A stretch of 64,000 bases of DNA from positions 1 through 64,000 of the forward strand of contig NZ_QBKR01000020.1 in NCBI RefSeq assembly GCF_003054245.1, in the 5' to 3' direction. Below the pieces are notes generated by a model. It had not been told where the DNA came from and made no database searches. It worked only from the letters and a program-made list of their open reading frames with translations. This DNA is from Melghirimyces profundicolus. GTDB lineage: Bacteria; Bacillota; Bacilli; Thermoactinomycetales; DSM-45169. Below are positions 17,861-26,521 of the stretch, one piece after another. Position numbers and translations under genes: made by a program. Position 1 is the first letter of the stretch; every line of letters begins with the position of its first letter.

Positions 17861-18439
17861 GTGGGGACCATCGAAGCGAAGAAGATAAAGGAAGTGATTG
17901 TGGTGGAGGGCCAAAACGACACAGCGGCCGTCCGCCGGGCCGTGACCGCCGATACCATCGAAACGGGGGGCTCCGCGGTGGGGCCCCACGTGATCGCCCG
18001 GGTGAAGCGGGCCCAAAAGTCCCGGGGAGTGATTATCCTGACCGATCCCGACGGAGCCGGGGAGCGGATCCGCCGGATTGTCTCCAGGGAAGTCCCCGGG
18101 TGCAAGCATGCCTTTCTCCAACGGGAAGAGGCGGCTGGAAAGAAAGGATTCGGAGTGGAACACGCTTCTCCGGAAGCGATTCTCCGTGCGTTGCGGAGGG
18201 TTCGTTGGGAAGAGGACGCTCCATTTTCCGACGGGGTTTCGTGGGAACGCTATTTGGAGGTCGGATTGGCAGGAAAACCCAATTCCCGGTCACTACGGGA
18301 GCTTGTGGCACGCCGGCTCGGAATCGGGTACGGAAACGCCAAGCAGTTCTTTCGGCGGCTCCACATCCTCCGGGTCACGGAAGAAGAATTTGAAGAGGCG
18401 TGCTCAGGTGTGGGAAAGGATGAAACCGATGATCGTTGA
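17861..18439 (+). CDS. rnmV: ribonuclease M5
   Basis: RNase M5 trims precursor 5S rRNA. The sequence has the TOPRIM motif VIVVEGQNDTAAV near the N-terminus and ILTDPDGAGERIRR, as in topoisomerase/primase-type nucleases, and GVEHASPEAI further on. The start is uncertain. B. subtilis RnmV begins MKIKEIIVVEG, so translation must start before KKIKEV. The GTG at 17861 is the most reasonable initiator outside the terminator-like hairpin, but its AAAAGG is very close. The gene overlaps rsmA by 20 bases, the conserved rnmV-ksgA pairing. Confidence 0.9.
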   Translation: MGTIEAKKIKEVIVVEGQNDTAAVRRAVTADTIETGGSAVGPHVIARVKRAQKSRGVIILTDPDGAGERIRRIVSREVPGCKHAFLQREEAAGKKGFGVEHASPEAILRALRRVRWEEDAPFSDGVSWERYLEVGLAGKPNSRSLRELVARRLGIGYGNAKQFFRRLHILRVTEEEFEEACSGVGKDETDDR

Positions 18440-19313
18440 AAGCGGGATTGCGGAAAAGACCCGTCGGTTGCTGGCGGAACACGGACTGCGGCTGAAGAAA
18501 AGCCTGGGACAGCATTTCCTGACAGATCGGCATATACTGGACAAAATGATGCGGGCCGCGGGACTCGACGGGGAAGCGGGTGTGCTCGAAATCGGTCCGG
18601 GAATTGGAGCCCTTACCGAAAGGCTGGCACAGGAGGCCAAAAAGGTGGCCGCCGTCGAGTTGGATGATCGACTGGTCCCGGTTCTCGCCGAATTGTTCTC
18701 CGACCGCCCTCATGTGAAAATCATCCACGGAGATGCGATGGAACTGGATCTCCATCGCCTGATCCGTGAGCATCTCGGGGATTGTTCCCGGATCAGCGTG
18801 GTTGCCAACCTCCCTTATTACGTGACGTCACCGATCCTGATGCGTCTGTTGGAAGAAAGGCTTCCTTTGGAACGGATCGTGGTCATGATCCAGAAGGAGG
18901 TGGCGGAGCGTCTGATGGCTTTGCCGTCAACCAAAGCATACGGTGCCATCACCGTAGCTGCCCGGTATTACACGGAAGTCGAATGGGTAACCCGGGTCCC
19001 CGCACATGTGTTTGTTCCGCGCCCCCAGGTGGATTCCGCCGTGATCCGGTTGAATGTTCGCCGGCGACCGGCGGTGGAGGTCACCAATGAACCCCTGTTT
19101 TTCCGCGTGGTCCGAGCCGCATTCAACCAGCGGAGAAAGACGCTGTCCAATGCCTTGACTTCGGGGTTGTTCAAAGGAGAGCGGAAGGAAAGCGTGATCC
19201 GGTGTCTGGAAGAGGTCGGGATTGATCCCAACCGCCGGGGGGAAACACTTTCATTGGAGGAGTTCGCGAAGCTTACCAATCGGCTGGATGAAAGAGCGAA
19301 ATCATTCATATAG
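18420..19313 (+). CDS. rsmA: 16S rRNA A1518/A1519 dimethyltransferase
   Basis: RsmA (KsgA) dimethylates two adjacent adenines near the 3' end of 16S rRNA late in 30S assembly. The 297-residue protein has KKSLGQHFLTD, the SAM-binding EIGPGIGALTERL, the acidic-loop LDDRLVPVL and the catalytic NLPYYVTSPIL. A second ATG nine bases downstream has better spacing to AAAGG and could be the true start. It overlaps rnmV and is followed by the YkuK-like gene where B. subtilis has yabG. Confidence 0.96.
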   Translation: MKPMIVESGIAEKTRRLLAEHGLRLKKSLGQHFLTDRHILDKMMRAAGLDGEAGVLEIGPGIGALTERLAQEAKKVAAVELDDRLVPVLAELFSDRPHVKIIHGDAMELDLHRLIREHLGDCSRISVVANLPYYVTSPILMRLLEERLPLERIVVMIQKEVAERLMALPSTKAYGAITVAARYYTEVEWVTRVPAHVFVPRPQVDSAVIRLNVRRRPAVEVTNEPLFFRVVRAAFNQRRKTLSNALTSGLFKGERKESVIRCLEEVGIDPNRRGETLSLEEFAKLTNRLDERAKSFI

Positions 19314-19357
19314 TATAGGCAAAACCACCCGGAAACGTCCGGAAACCTCGGAGGGGA

Positions 19358-19837
19358 ATGGGGTTGCAATTCTATCACCCGCGAAAAGGACGCATCAGCC
19401 TGGATCAAATGATATCCGAGATCTATTCATTTATCGAAGCGGACCGCAACGCCGTTTACAAAATGGTGATCGGGACCGATTCCCAAACCAGCCACAAAGG
19501 AACACTTTTCGTAACGGCCATCATCCTGCACCGGGTGGGGAAGGGAGCGCTTTTTTACTACTCCAAGAAACGAAGCCGTCCGCTTTTGGATCTCCGGTAC
19601 CGGATTTACAAGGAAACCGAGTACAGTTTGACCCTGATGGAACAGTTGAAGGAAAAGGGGTTTTTAGGGGCTTCCCTGGAGCTTCCCGTGGAAATTCATC
19701 TGGACGTCGGACGGAAAGGGGAGACCCGGAAACTGATTCAGGAGGTTGTCGGCTGGGTGACCGCTGTGGGGTATACAGCCAAAATCAAACCGGATGCTTA
19801 CGCGGCCAGCGCGGTGGCCGATCGGTTCACCAAATAG
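19358..19837 (+). CDS. YkuK-like RNase H-fold protein (DUF458)
   Basis: The 159-residue protein matches the YkuK/DUF458 family, a predicted RNase H-like fold: VIGTDSQTSHKGTLFVTAIIL contains the first acidic strand, and the C-terminal half has VEIHLDVGRKGETRKLI and KIKPDAYAASAVAD. The cellular role is not known. A TTG at codon 3 lies at ideal spacing from GGAGGGG and may be the true start. It occupies the position of the spore protease gene yabG in B. subtilis, between rsmA and veg. Confidence 0.85.
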   Translation: MGLQFYHPRKGRISLDQMISEIYSFIEADRNAVYKMVIGTDSQTSHKGTLFVTAIILHRVGKGALFYYSKKRSRPLLDLRYRIYKETEYSLTLMEQLKEKGFLGASLELPVEIHLDVGRKGETRKLIQEVVGWVTAVGYTAKIKPDAYAASAVADRFTK

Positions 19838-19907
19838 GGGTGACCGGCTCATGTTCGGTGAGGATTTTGTCGGGATTTCACTTCTATTGTCATTTGGCGA
19901 AAAATCG

Positions 19908-19937
19908 TTGACACAGGGCTTATACCCTTGCTATAAT
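19908..19937 (+). promoter_or_regulatory. sigma-A promoter P1 of veg
   Basis: TTGACA (19908-19913) and TATAAT (19932-19937), both perfect hexamers, are separated by 18 bp. Confidence 0.9.
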
Positions 19938-19944
19938 TCACTTT

Positions 19945-19973
19945 TTGACAACCGTGCCTCACCGTGTTATAAT
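19945..19973 (+). promoter_or_regulatory. sigma-A promoter P2 of veg
   Basis: TTGACA (19945-19950) and TATAAT (19968-19973) are both perfect and 17 bp apart, directly downstream of P1. This tandem arrangement predicts very strong vegetative transcription. Confidence 0.93.
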
Positions 19974-20000
19974 GAACATCGAGTGAGGTGGTCGAAGTAA

Positions 20001-20282
20001 ATGGGTAGGAATGCGTTGTCTGAGATAAAACGGACATTGGATGGCTACATCGGGAAGAAGATCCGGTTGAAAGCCAACAGTGGACGTCGCAAAATCGTTG
20101 AACGAAGCGGGGTCCTGGAAGAAACGTACCCCTCCGTGTTCATCGTCAAGCTTGACGAAGACCAACACTCCTTTGAGCGCGTCTCATACAGCTATGCAGA
20201 CATCCTGACTGAGACCGTCGAACTGACCGTTTTCCAAGATGAGGGGCAAGTCCCCGTAAGATATGTCAAAGATGCTCAATAA
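20001..20282 (+). CDS. veg: Veg protein
   Basis: Veg is a small, abundant protein of Gram-positive bacteria; in B. subtilis it stimulates biofilm matrix gene expression by opposing SinR. The 93-residue product is closely family-like: [21 protein letters not shown], then [20 protein letters not shown] with the SH3-like barrel. The start is ATG after GAGGTGG. Two consensus promoters lie directly upstream, and a hairpin follows at 20318. Confidence 0.96.
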   Translation: MGRNALSEIKRTLDGYIGKKIRLKANSGRRKIVERSGVLEETYPSVFIVKLDEDQHSFERVSYSYADILTETVELTVFQDEGQVPVRYVKDAQ

Positions 20283-20317
20283 ATGACGGGACCTTCCTTC
20301 CTGTCCCGATTACCATC

Positions 20318-20352
20318 TCCTGATCCGAGCCCTCTGAGGATCGGATTTTTTA
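20318..20352 (+). terminator. terminator after veg
   Basis: A short stem ATCCGA/TCGGAT encloses the loop and is followed by six T, then a second T-rich run. A GGGAC/GTCCC hairpin just upstream may add to it. Confidence 0.65.
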
Positions 20353-20606
20353 TTTTTTCAGGAATGGTTGTCCATCCGGACCGTTTCCTGCAGGGATATT
20401 ATTGATACATCTGGGATGGACCGAAGCGGCTTCGGGTTAATGCCTAGTCCGCTTCGACGGAAAATCCCGTCAGTGCGCCAAAGTGACCGCGGACAACGGC
20501 CTCGATGAGCTGTGACGGAATCAGGAAGTCATTGGTCGGGAAAGCGGATGGATCTTTGGTTCATACTATCTTTAACCCGCGTCGGAGAAAAAAGAGGGGG
20601 AGTCAG
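20353..20606 (+). other. veg-sspF intergenic region with hairpin and sigma-G -10
   Basis: No gene is seen. A CGAAGCGG/CCGCTTCG hairpin at about 20422-20458 carries CGGCTTCGGGTTAATGCC, which resembles the inner part of dispersed repeat copy A and may be a decayed relative. CATACTA at 20562-20568 matches the sigma-G -10 (CATWHTA), as expected for sspF, but I could not match a -35. Confidence 0.45.
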
Positions 20607-20777
20607 ATGGCAAGACGGGGCGTCATGTCGGAAGACTTGAAAGTCGAATTGGCCAAGGAACTGGGATTTTACGATGTGGTTCAACGTGAAGGCTGGGGCG
20701 GAATCAAGGCCCGTGATGCCGGGAACATGGTGAAACGGGCCATCCAACTGGCCGAAGAGCGTATGGCAGACCGATAA
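20607..20777 (+). CDS. sspF: alpha/beta-type small acid-soluble spore protein SspF
   Basis: SASPs coat and protect DNA in the dormant spore and are degraded at germination. The 56-residue product has the family pattern [21 protein letters not shown] and the [16 protein letters not shown] second half. The start is ATG after GAGGGGGAG. Gene order veg-sspF-ispE is that of B. subtilis. A sigma-G-like -10 lies about 40 bases upstream and a strong terminator follows. Confidence 0.95.
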   Translation: MARRGVMSEDLKVELAKELGFYDVVQREGWGGIKARDAGNMVKRAIQLAEERMADR

Positions 20778-20854
20778 CCGTCCGGGACTGTACACTGTTC
20801 CTCGCGGTTGGCGTGAAAAAAGTCACGGGACCTGAAGTTTTCCGGTGCGGGGGA

Positions 20855-20888
20855 ACGGGCGGGGAACGAGATCCCCGTCCGTTTTTTC
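20855..20888 (+). terminator. terminator after sspF
   Basis: An 11-bp stem, ACGGGCGGGGA (20855-20865) with TCCCCGTCCGT (20872-20882), has one G-U pair and is followed by a T run. Confidence 0.9.
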
Positions 20889-20992
20889 TTTGCTTTTACG
20901 GGTTGTGGCCAAATGGTACAATAGAAAAGCCAGATTTTCGCTTTTACCCTCGAAAGAAGCAAGAAACGGGTGAGAGAAAGGGGGGCGGAAGT

Positions 20993-21868
20993 ATGGATAT
21001 CTCCTTGAAGGCTCCGGCCAAGATCAATCTCACGCTGGATGTCTTACATAAACGGGATGATGGTTACCACGAATTGGAAATGGTGATGACGACCATCGAT
21101 CTGGCCGATCGGATCGATCTGACCGAAAGGGCGGGAGGAATCGGTCTGGAAAGCACCTCGGGATTTGTCCCCTTTGACGATCGGAACTTGGCATACCGGG
21201 CAGCCGCCCTGATCAAAAAGCGTTTTGACATCAAAAAAGGCGTCCATATCAAGATTCACAAAAAAATACCGGTGGCGGCCGGTCTGGCGGGTGGAAGCAG
21301 CGATGCCGCGGCCACGTTGCGGGGGTTGAACCGGCTGTGGGAGCTGGGATTGTCGGTGGAGGAACTGGCGGGGTTGGGACTGGAATTGGGTTCGGACGTC
21401 CCCTTCTGCGTTCGCGGCGGCACTGCCATCGCCAGAGGGAGAGGGGAACAGCTGACCCCTCTTCCTCCCCCCCCTCCCTGCTGGGTCGTGTTGGCCAAAC
21501 CTTCCCATGGGGTTTCGACGGCGGAAGTGTTCAACGCTTTCCGTGCGGATCGGGTTCAGAGCCGTCCCCGGTTGGACCGGATGGAAGAAGCGCTGGAAAA
21601 AAAGGATTTTTCCGGTGTATGCGAGGAGCTTTCCAATGTTCTGGAGAGTGTTACACTGGAACAGTATCCGCGGGTCCGCCACCTGAAAGAAAAAATGAAA
21701 TCCTTCGGCGTTCCGGGGGTTTTGATGTCCGGCAGCGGTCCCACGGTGTTTGGTCTGGTTGAACGGGACAACGTTGCCAGACGCGTGGTTAACGGGTTGC
21801 GGGGCTTTTGCCGTCAGGTTTATGCCGTCCGGATGCTGGGCGGACTGGAAGGAACCTCTCTTGATTAA
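20993..21868 (+). CDS. ispE: 4-diphosphocytidyl-2-C-methyl-D-erythritol kinase
   Basis: IspE phosphorylates CDP-methylerythritol in the non-mevalonate isoprenoid pathway. The 291-residue GHMP kinase has the substrate Lys/Asn region [12 protein letters not shown], the ATP loop [15 protein letters not shown] and a C-terminal [10 protein letters not shown]. The start is the ATG after AAAGGGGGGCGGAA. It is followed after 58 nt by purR under its own promoter. Confidence 0.96.
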   Translation: MDISLKAPAKINLTLDVLHKRDDGYHELEMVMTTIDLADRIDLTERAGGIGLESTSGFVPFDDRNLAYRAAALIKKRFDIKKGVHIKIHKKIPVAAGLAGGSSDAAATLRGLNRLWELGLSVEELAGLGLELGSDVPFCVRGGTAIARGRGEQLTPLPPPPPCWVVLAKPSHGVSTAEVFNAFRADRVQSRPRLDRMEEALEKKDFSGVCEELSNVLESVTLEQYPRVRHLKEKMKSFGVPGVLMSGSGPTVFGLVERDNVARRVVNGLRGFCRQVYAVRMLGGLEGTSLD

Positions 21869-21889
21869 ATCCGTATAAAATGGTATATT
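21861..21889 (+). promoter_or_regulatory. sigma-A promoter of purR-ridA
   Basis: TTGATT (21861-21866) and TATATT (21884-21889) are 17 bp apart. The -35 overlaps the end of ispE. Two partial PurBox-like CCGNAT/ATTCGG half-sites flank the -10, but their spacing is not the usual one. Confidence 0.75.
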
Positions 21890-21926
21890 TTAATAATAAC
21901 ATTCGGATTTTTTGTGGAGGGTATCC

Positions 21927-22763
21927 ATGAAAAAGTGGAAGCGAAGTGCGCGGCTGGTCCACATGACCCAACAGTTGCTTCAAAACCCCCATCGCCTGAT
22001 TCCGTTGGGCACCTTTGCGGAACGTTACCAGGCGGCCAAATCTTCCATCAGCGAAGACCTGGCCATCATCCACGAGGTGTGTCGGTCGGAAGGACTCGGG
22101 GAGTTGGAGACGGTCCCCGGAGCCGCCGGAGGCGTCCGCTTTCTCCCGCGGGTCAACCGATCCTCTTCCCGGGCTCTGATCGACAGGCTCTGCCGGAGTC
22201 TGTCCGATCCCGGCCGCATTCTGCCCGGAGGTTATCTTTACCTTTCCGACTTGCTCGGGGATACGTCATTGGTTCGGGAGATCGGCCGTGTCTTCGCTTC
22301 CGTTTTTGCCGCAAGCGGTGCCGATGCCGTCATAACGGTGGAGACCAAGGGAATCCCGCTGGCTTATGCGACGGCCTGCCAACTGGGGCTGCCGGTGGCC
22401 ATTGTCCGTCGCGACAGCCGGATTACGGAAGGTTCAGTGGTAACGATCAACACAGTTTCCGGTTCGAGTAAACGGCTCGGCAGTCTTTCACTTTCCCGGC
22501 GAAGCCTGCCGGAAGGAGGCCGGGCGCTCATTATCGATGATTTCATGAAAGCGGGCGGGACCGTTCGGGGCATGATCGATCTTTTGAGGGAATTCAACGC
22601 CGAAGTGGCGGGTGTCGGAGTGATGACGGACAGCCGGGTCGACGAGCGGTTGGTGGAGGATTACGTTTCCCTTACCACCGTGAACGAAGTGGACGTCAAA
22701 GGTCAGAGGATCAAGGTGGTTCCCGGCAATTTATTGGAACGGGGAGGAATCCAGGATGGATAA
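21927..22763 (+). CDS. purR: purine operon repressor PurR
   Basis: PurR binds PurBox DNA upstream of purine genes and is released by PRPP. The 278-residue protein has an N-terminal winged helix (about residues 1-75, including [17 protein letters not shown]) and a phosphoribosyltransferase-like C-terminal domain with the PRPP loop [13 protein letters not shown]. Start is ATG after GGAGGGT. The stop overlaps ridA, and prs, which makes PRPP, lies a little downstream, a fitting neighbourhood. Confidence 0.97.
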   Translation: MKKWKRSARLVHMTQQLLQNPHRLIPLGTFAERYQAAKSSISEDLAIIHEVCRSEGLGELETVPGAAGGVRFLPRVNRSSSRALIDRLCRSLSDPGRILPGGYLYLSDLLGDTSLVREIGRVFASVFAASGADAVITVETKGIPLAYATACQLGLPVAIVRRDSRITEGSVVTINTVSGSSKRLGSLSLSRRSLPEGGRALIIDDFMKAGGTVRGMIDLLREFNAEVAGVGVMTDSRVDERLVEDYVSLTTVNEVDVKGQRIKVVPGNLLERGGIQDG

Positions 22764-23130
22764 GATTCAAACCGATTACGCCCCGCAGGCGATCGGCCCT
22801 TATTCTCAGGCGATCCGGCTGGATGGGTATGTATTCACTTCCGGCCAAATCCCTCTGAATCCGGAAGGTGAACTGGTGAAAGGGGGCATCGAGGAACAGA
22901 CAAGGCAGGTTCTCACCAATCTGAAAGCGGTGCTGGAATCTGCCGGAAGCGGGCTGGACCGGGTGGTCAAGACGACGGTTTTTCTGAAAGACATGGGGGA
23001 TTTCCAAACCGTGAACGGAATCTATGCCGAGTTTTTCGATCAATCCCGTCCGGCTCGTTCCTGTGTGGAAGTGTCCCGTTTACCCAAGGATGTCCGAATT
23101 GAAATCGAAGCGGTGGCCGTGGTCGGATAA
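22756..23130 (+). CDS. ridA: enamine/imine deaminase RidA (YabJ)
   Basis: RidA hydrolyses reactive enamine/imine intermediates released by PLP enzymes. The 124-residue product has the YjgF family features [20 protein letters not shown] near the N-terminus, the Arg-containing [14 protein letters not shown] and C-terminal EIEAVAVV. In B. subtilis the yabJ product is also linked to PurR control. It overlaps purR by eight bases. Confidence 0.96.
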   Translation: MDKIQTDYAPQAIGPYSQAIRLDGYVFTSGQIPLNPEGELVKGGIEEQTRQVLTNLKAVLESAGSGLDRVVKTTVFLKDMGDFQTVNGIYAEFFDQSRPARSCVEVSRLPKDVRIEIEAVAVVG

Positions 23131-23232
23131 ATCACGAAAAAATCCAAAATGATGGCAGGAACTTGAAGGAATCTTACCGCCCATGTGGAAATAGTCCAAT
23201 ACATCATCTCTGGAAATGGGTGGTGAAGCAGG

Positions 23233-23526
23233 TTGGAAATTACGGATGTTCGACTGCGCCGGGTGAATCGCGAAGGCCGAATGAGGGCCATCGCTTCGAT
23301 CACGATCGACGGCGAGTTTGTGGTGCATGATATCCGGGTAATCGACGGTAACAACGGCATGTTCGTGGCCATGCCGAGCAAGCGAAGGCCGGACGGAGAA
23401 TTTCGGGATATTGCACACCCCATTTCTCCCGATTCCCGTGAGAAAATCGAAATGGCCGTTCTCGAGGAGTATCATCGGGCCGGACAGGAAGAAATCAATC
23501 CAGCGGTCGGGGACAACGCTTTCTGA
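23233..23526 (+). CDS. spoVG: septation/regulatory protein SpoVG
   Basis: SpoVG is a small nucleic-acid-binding regulator needed with SpoIIB for asymmetric septation; in several Firmicutes it binds DNA or RNA. The 97-residue sequence is almost canonical: [36 protein letters not shown] and [11 protein letters not shown]. The start is TTG, forced by alignment with known SpoVG and the lack of an upstream in-frame start. I could not find a sigma-H promoter of standard spacing in the 102-nt gap. Confidence 0.96.
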   Translation: MEITDVRLRRVNREGRMRAIASITIDGEFVVHDIRVIDGNNGMFVAMPSKRRPDGEFRDIAHPISPDSREKIEMAVLEEYHRAGQEEINPAVGDNAF

Positions 23527-23603
23527 CCGGGCGTCGGAAAAACAGGCGGCCCGTCTCCTGCAGGACGCCGGGGAAAACAGAACTCATGTGATGGAGACGC
23601 ACT

Positions 23604-23632
23604 GGGGGTCCGATGGGCCCCCTGCTTCTTTG
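23604..23632 (+). terminator. probable terminator after spoVG
   Basis: GGGGG (23604-23608) can pair with CCCCC (23618-23622), with the inner TCC/GGG adding length, and a T-rich stretch follows. The T run is interrupted, so it may be weak. Confidence 0.5.
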
Positions 23633-23686
23633 TGTTTAAATTCCATATTATTACTTTGGTGGATCGGTCTTTCATTTTCGCTGTTG

Positions 23687-23715
23687 TTGCATTGCGAAAA
23701 TCTTTGGGATATAGT
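23687..23715 (+). promoter_or_regulatory. sigma-A promoter of glmU
   Basis: TTGCAT (23687-23692) and TATAGT (23710-23715) are 17 bp apart, about 45 bases before the glmU start. Confidence 0.75.
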
Positions 23716-23760
23716 CGGATATGGAGTTTTTGCAAGGAATTTCGGGGGGGCTTCTCTCAG

Positions 23761-25134
23761 ATGGAAAATTTGTTTGCCGTTGTATTGGCCGCTGGAAAAG
23801 GGACCCGCATGAAGTCCAAGGTCCACAAAGTGTTGCACCCGGTTTGCGGCAAGCCGATCATTGACCATATCGTCGACACGCTCTCCGAACTGGAGGTTCG
23901 GGAGAAGGTGGTGATTGTCGGTCATGATGCAGAAGCCGTGGAAAACCACTTGGGTGAGCGGGTGTCCTTTGCCCGGCAAAAGGAACAGCTGGGGACCGCA
24001 CACGCGGTGATGCAGGCGGAGAGCCACTTGTCGGGGGAGACGGGAGTGACCCTCGTTCTCAACGGAGACCATCCCCTGTTTACGAAGGAGACCTTGGAAG
24101 GCCTGATCCGGCATCATCGGGAATCCGGGGCTGCAGCAACCATCTTGACGGCAGAGATGACCGATCCGACGGGATATGGTCGAGTGATTCGGAAAGAGGA
24201 TGGAAGTGTGGACCGTGTGGTGGAGCACAAGGATGCTTCGGAGGAAGAACGCCGTGTTCGTGAAGTGAACACCGGGACGTTCTGTTTTGACAACCGGCTC
24301 CTGTGGAAGGCGCTTTCCAGAGTGGACAATGACAATGCTCAAGGTGAATACTACCTCCCTGATGTCATCCCTGTTTTAAAGGGAGAAGGGCACCGGATTG
24401 CTGCGAGTCGCATGACGGACCCGGCCGAAGCCAAAGGGATCAACAACCGCGTCCAGCTGGCGGAAGCGGAAAAGGAACTGCGCCGGCGTATTTTGCACCG
24501 GCACATGATGAACGGGGTGACTATTACCGATCCCGATCAAACGTATATTGAACCCGATGTGGAAATCGGCGCGGACACGATCATCCATCCGGGGACCATC
24601 CTCAGGGGGAACACCCGGATCGGATCGGATTGCGTTATCGGACCCCAAGCGGACCTGACCGGAGTGGAAACGGCGGACGGAGTCCATATCCGCTACGCCG
24701 TGTTGCAGGAATGCTTCGTGGGACGAGGAGCCACCGTCGGCCCCTACACCTATATCCGTCCCGGCTCCACCCTCGAAGAAAGGAGCAAGGTGGGCGCTTT
24801 CGCCGAAGTGAAAAACACGCGTCTCGGAGCCGGCAGCAAGGTTCCGCACCTCAGCTACGCGGGTGACGCCGATATCGGAGAGAATGTCAATTTCAGTTGC
24901 GGGGCGATTACGGTCAATTATGACGGACGGCAGAAATACCGGACCACGGTTGAAGACGGGGCCTTTATCGGCTGCAATGTCAATCTGGTGGCTCCGGTGA
25001 CTGTCCGGAAAGGGGCTTACGTGGCCGCGGGATCCACTGTGACCGATGATGTTCCGGAAGAAGCCCTGGCCATCGCCCGCCAACGGCAAACGAACAAACC
25101 GGAATACGCCGGGAAACTCCGGAAAAAAGACTGA
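23761..25134 (+). CDS. glmU: bifunctional UDP-GlcNAc pyrophosphorylase / GlcN-1-P acetyltransferase
   Basis: GlmU makes UDP-GlcNAc for peptidoglycan and teichoic acid synthesis. The 457-residue protein has the N-terminal uridylyltransferase domain ([11 protein letters not shown], then GTAHAVMQA and NGDHPL), a linker helix near NRVQLAEAE, and a C-terminal left-handed beta helix of hexapeptide repeats. That helix bears the acetyltransferase residues near YIRPGSTL and NYDGRQK. Gene order spoVG-glmU-prs-ctc-pth is that of B. subtilis. Confidence 0.97.
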   Translation: MENLFAVVLAAGKGTRMKSKVHKVLHPVCGKPIIDHIVDTLSELEVREKVVIVGHDAEAVENHLGERVSFARQKEQLGTAHAVMQAESHLSGETGVTLVLNGDHPLFTKETLEGLIRHHRESGAAATILTAEMTDPTGYGRVIRKEDGSVDRVVEHKDASEEERRVREVNTGTFCFDNRLLWKALSRVDNDNAQGEYYLPDVIPVLKGEGHRIAASRMTDPAEAKGINNRVQLAEAEKELRRRILHRHMMNGVTITDPDQTYIEPDVEIGADTIIHPGTILRGNTRIGSDCVIGPQADLTGVETADGVHIRYAVLQECFVGRGATVGPYTYIRPGSTLEERSKVGAFAEVKNTRLGAGSKVPHLSYAGDADIGENVNFSCGAITVNYDGRQKYRTTVEDGAFIGCNVNLVAPVTVRKGAYVAAGSTVTDDVPEEALAIARQRQTNKPEYAGKLRKKD

Positions 25135-25172
25135 ACTTACTTTTCCAACAAAAGTGGAGGGTTGGGGGAAAG

Positions 25173-26108
25173 ATGTCCAGATTGCATGTTTTCAGCTGTA
25201 ATTCAAATCCGCGGTTGGCCCGGGAAATCGCCGACCATATCGGGGTGCCCCTGGGTGATGCGGTGGTTGGCAGGTTCAGCGACGGTGAGATTCATGTCCG
25301 TCTGGATGAGAGCGTCCGTGGCTCCGACGTCTATGTCATCCAGTCAACCTGCCATCCCGTCAATCAGAACCTGATGGAACTGTTGGTGATGGTGGATGCT
25401 CTCAAACGCGCTTCCGCCCGCACCATCAATGTCGTGGTTCCGTATTACGGTTATGCCCGGCAGGACCGGAAAACCCGGGCACGTGATCCGATCACGGCCA
25501 AACTGGTGGCCAACCTGATTGAAACCGCGGGGGCGGACCGCCTGATCACCATGGACCTGCACGCGACCCAGATCCAGGGCTTTTTCGACATTCCCGTCGA
25601 TCACCTTCTGGGCGTTCCCATCCTGGGAGAATACTTCCGGAAAAAAGGCCTGGACGACGTGGTGGTCGTATCTCCGGACCACGGTGGGGTCATCCGGGCG
25701 CGGAAATTGGCCGAACGGCTGGAAAGCCCGATCGCCATCATCGACAAGCGCCGCCCGGAACCCAATGTAGCGGAAGTGATGAACATCGTGGGACATGTCA
25801 AGGGCAAAAGGTGCATCATTATCGATGACATCATTGACACCGCGGGCACGATCACCCTGGCGGCCAACGCCCTCCTGGATTACGGGGCCAAAGAGGTATA
25901 CGCCTGCTGCACTCATCCGGTCTTTTCCGGACCGGCCATTGAACGGATCCGGGACTCTTCCATCAAGGAGATGGTGGCGACCAACACCATTCCGCTTCCC
26001 GAAGAAAAACAGCTGGACAAAATCCATACACTCTCGGTCGCTTCTCTGATCGGCGAGGCGATCCTCCGGGTTCACAATGAACAATCCGTCAGCAAACTCT
26101 TTGACTGA
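25173..26108 (+). CDS. prs: ribose-phosphate pyrophosphokinase
   Basis: Prs makes PRPP from ribose 5-phosphate and ATP for purine, pyrimidine, His, Trp and NAD synthesis. The 311-residue protein has the catalytic [17 protein letters not shown] flexible loop, [12 protein letters not shown] for metal binding and the PRPP loop [12 protein letters not shown]. It lies 38 nt after glmU, probably on the same transcript. PRPP is the effector of PurR, encoded nearby. Confidence 0.98.
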   Translation: MSRLHVFSCNSNPRLAREIADHIGVPLGDAVVGRFSDGEIHVRLDESVRGSDVYVIQSTCHPVNQNLMELLVMVDALKRASARTINVVVPYYGYARQDRKTRARDPITAKLVANLIETAGADRLITMDLHATQIQGFFDIPVDHLLGVPILGEYFRKKGLDDVVVVSPDHGGVIRARKLAERLESPIAIIDKRRPEPNVAEVMNIVGHVKGKRCIIIDDIIDTAGTITLAANALLDYGAKEVYACCTHPVFSGPAIERIRDSSIKEMVATNTIPLPEEKQLDKIHTLSVASLIGEAILRVHNEQSVSKLFD

Positions 26109-26121
26109 CCCCCTTGAGTCT

Positions 26122-26415
26122 GGAAGCGTTGTGATTGAATATTCGTTTCGAGAAAAGGGAAGCGTTTACCCGAAACAGCGGCTTTGCTGTCTGCCCGGCG
26201 GAGAATCAGCCAGCAAGGGCGTTCAGGGGCAAAAGCATCTCTGTGTGCAGGCGTTTTGCCCCTGCCGCAGCAGGAAGATTCGGAGCGGACCGTGCACCAT
26301 CCATCCCTGCAGGACAGCATAGCGAGACCGGGGAGCGAAGCGACCCCGGGCGAGACTTGTACTCTGTGAGTGCATAGGTAAATGTCGATGCTCCCTTATT
26401 TCACCATCCTTCTGG
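26122..26415 (+). repeat. dispersed MITE-like element, copy D (longest form)
   Basis: This 294-bp element has left end GGAAGCGTTGTGATTGAATATTCG and right end TTTCACCATCCTTCTGG, with terminal inverted repeats matching at 9 of 12 core positions. It contains the AAAAGGGAAGCGTTTACCC module, a unique insert around GGGGCAAAAGC, and the CCTGCAGGACAGCATAGCGAGACC module shared with copy C. It lies 13 nt after the prs stop and ends just before the sigma-B promoter of ctc. Confidence 0.75.
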
Positions 26416-26424
26416 AGCAACCAT

Positions 26425-26450
26425 GTTTAACCTTCCTCGCGATAGGGAAT
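26425..26450 (+). promoter_or_regulatory. sigma-B promoter of ctc
   Basis: GTTTAA (26425-26430) and GGGAAT (26445-26450) are separated by exactly 14 bp. Both elements fit the sigma-B consensus GTTTAA-N(12-15)-GGGWAW. B. subtilis ctc is a classic sigma-B gene. Confidence 0.8.
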
Positions 26451-26521
26451 GCATAGGATATTGAGCAAAGTCCGCTCAATGGAGCCTGACCTCTCTTAAC
26501 AGCGAAGGAGGAAACCGATTC

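Noticed and set aside
21866-21910. PurBox controlling purR
   Set aside because: Two half-sites (CCGTAT and inverted ATTCGG) each have mismatches and are 24 nt apart instead of the usual 16-17.
23131-23232. Sigma-H promoter of spoVG
   Set aside because: AGGAA and GAATC occur but only about seven bases apart, too short for sigma-H spacing.
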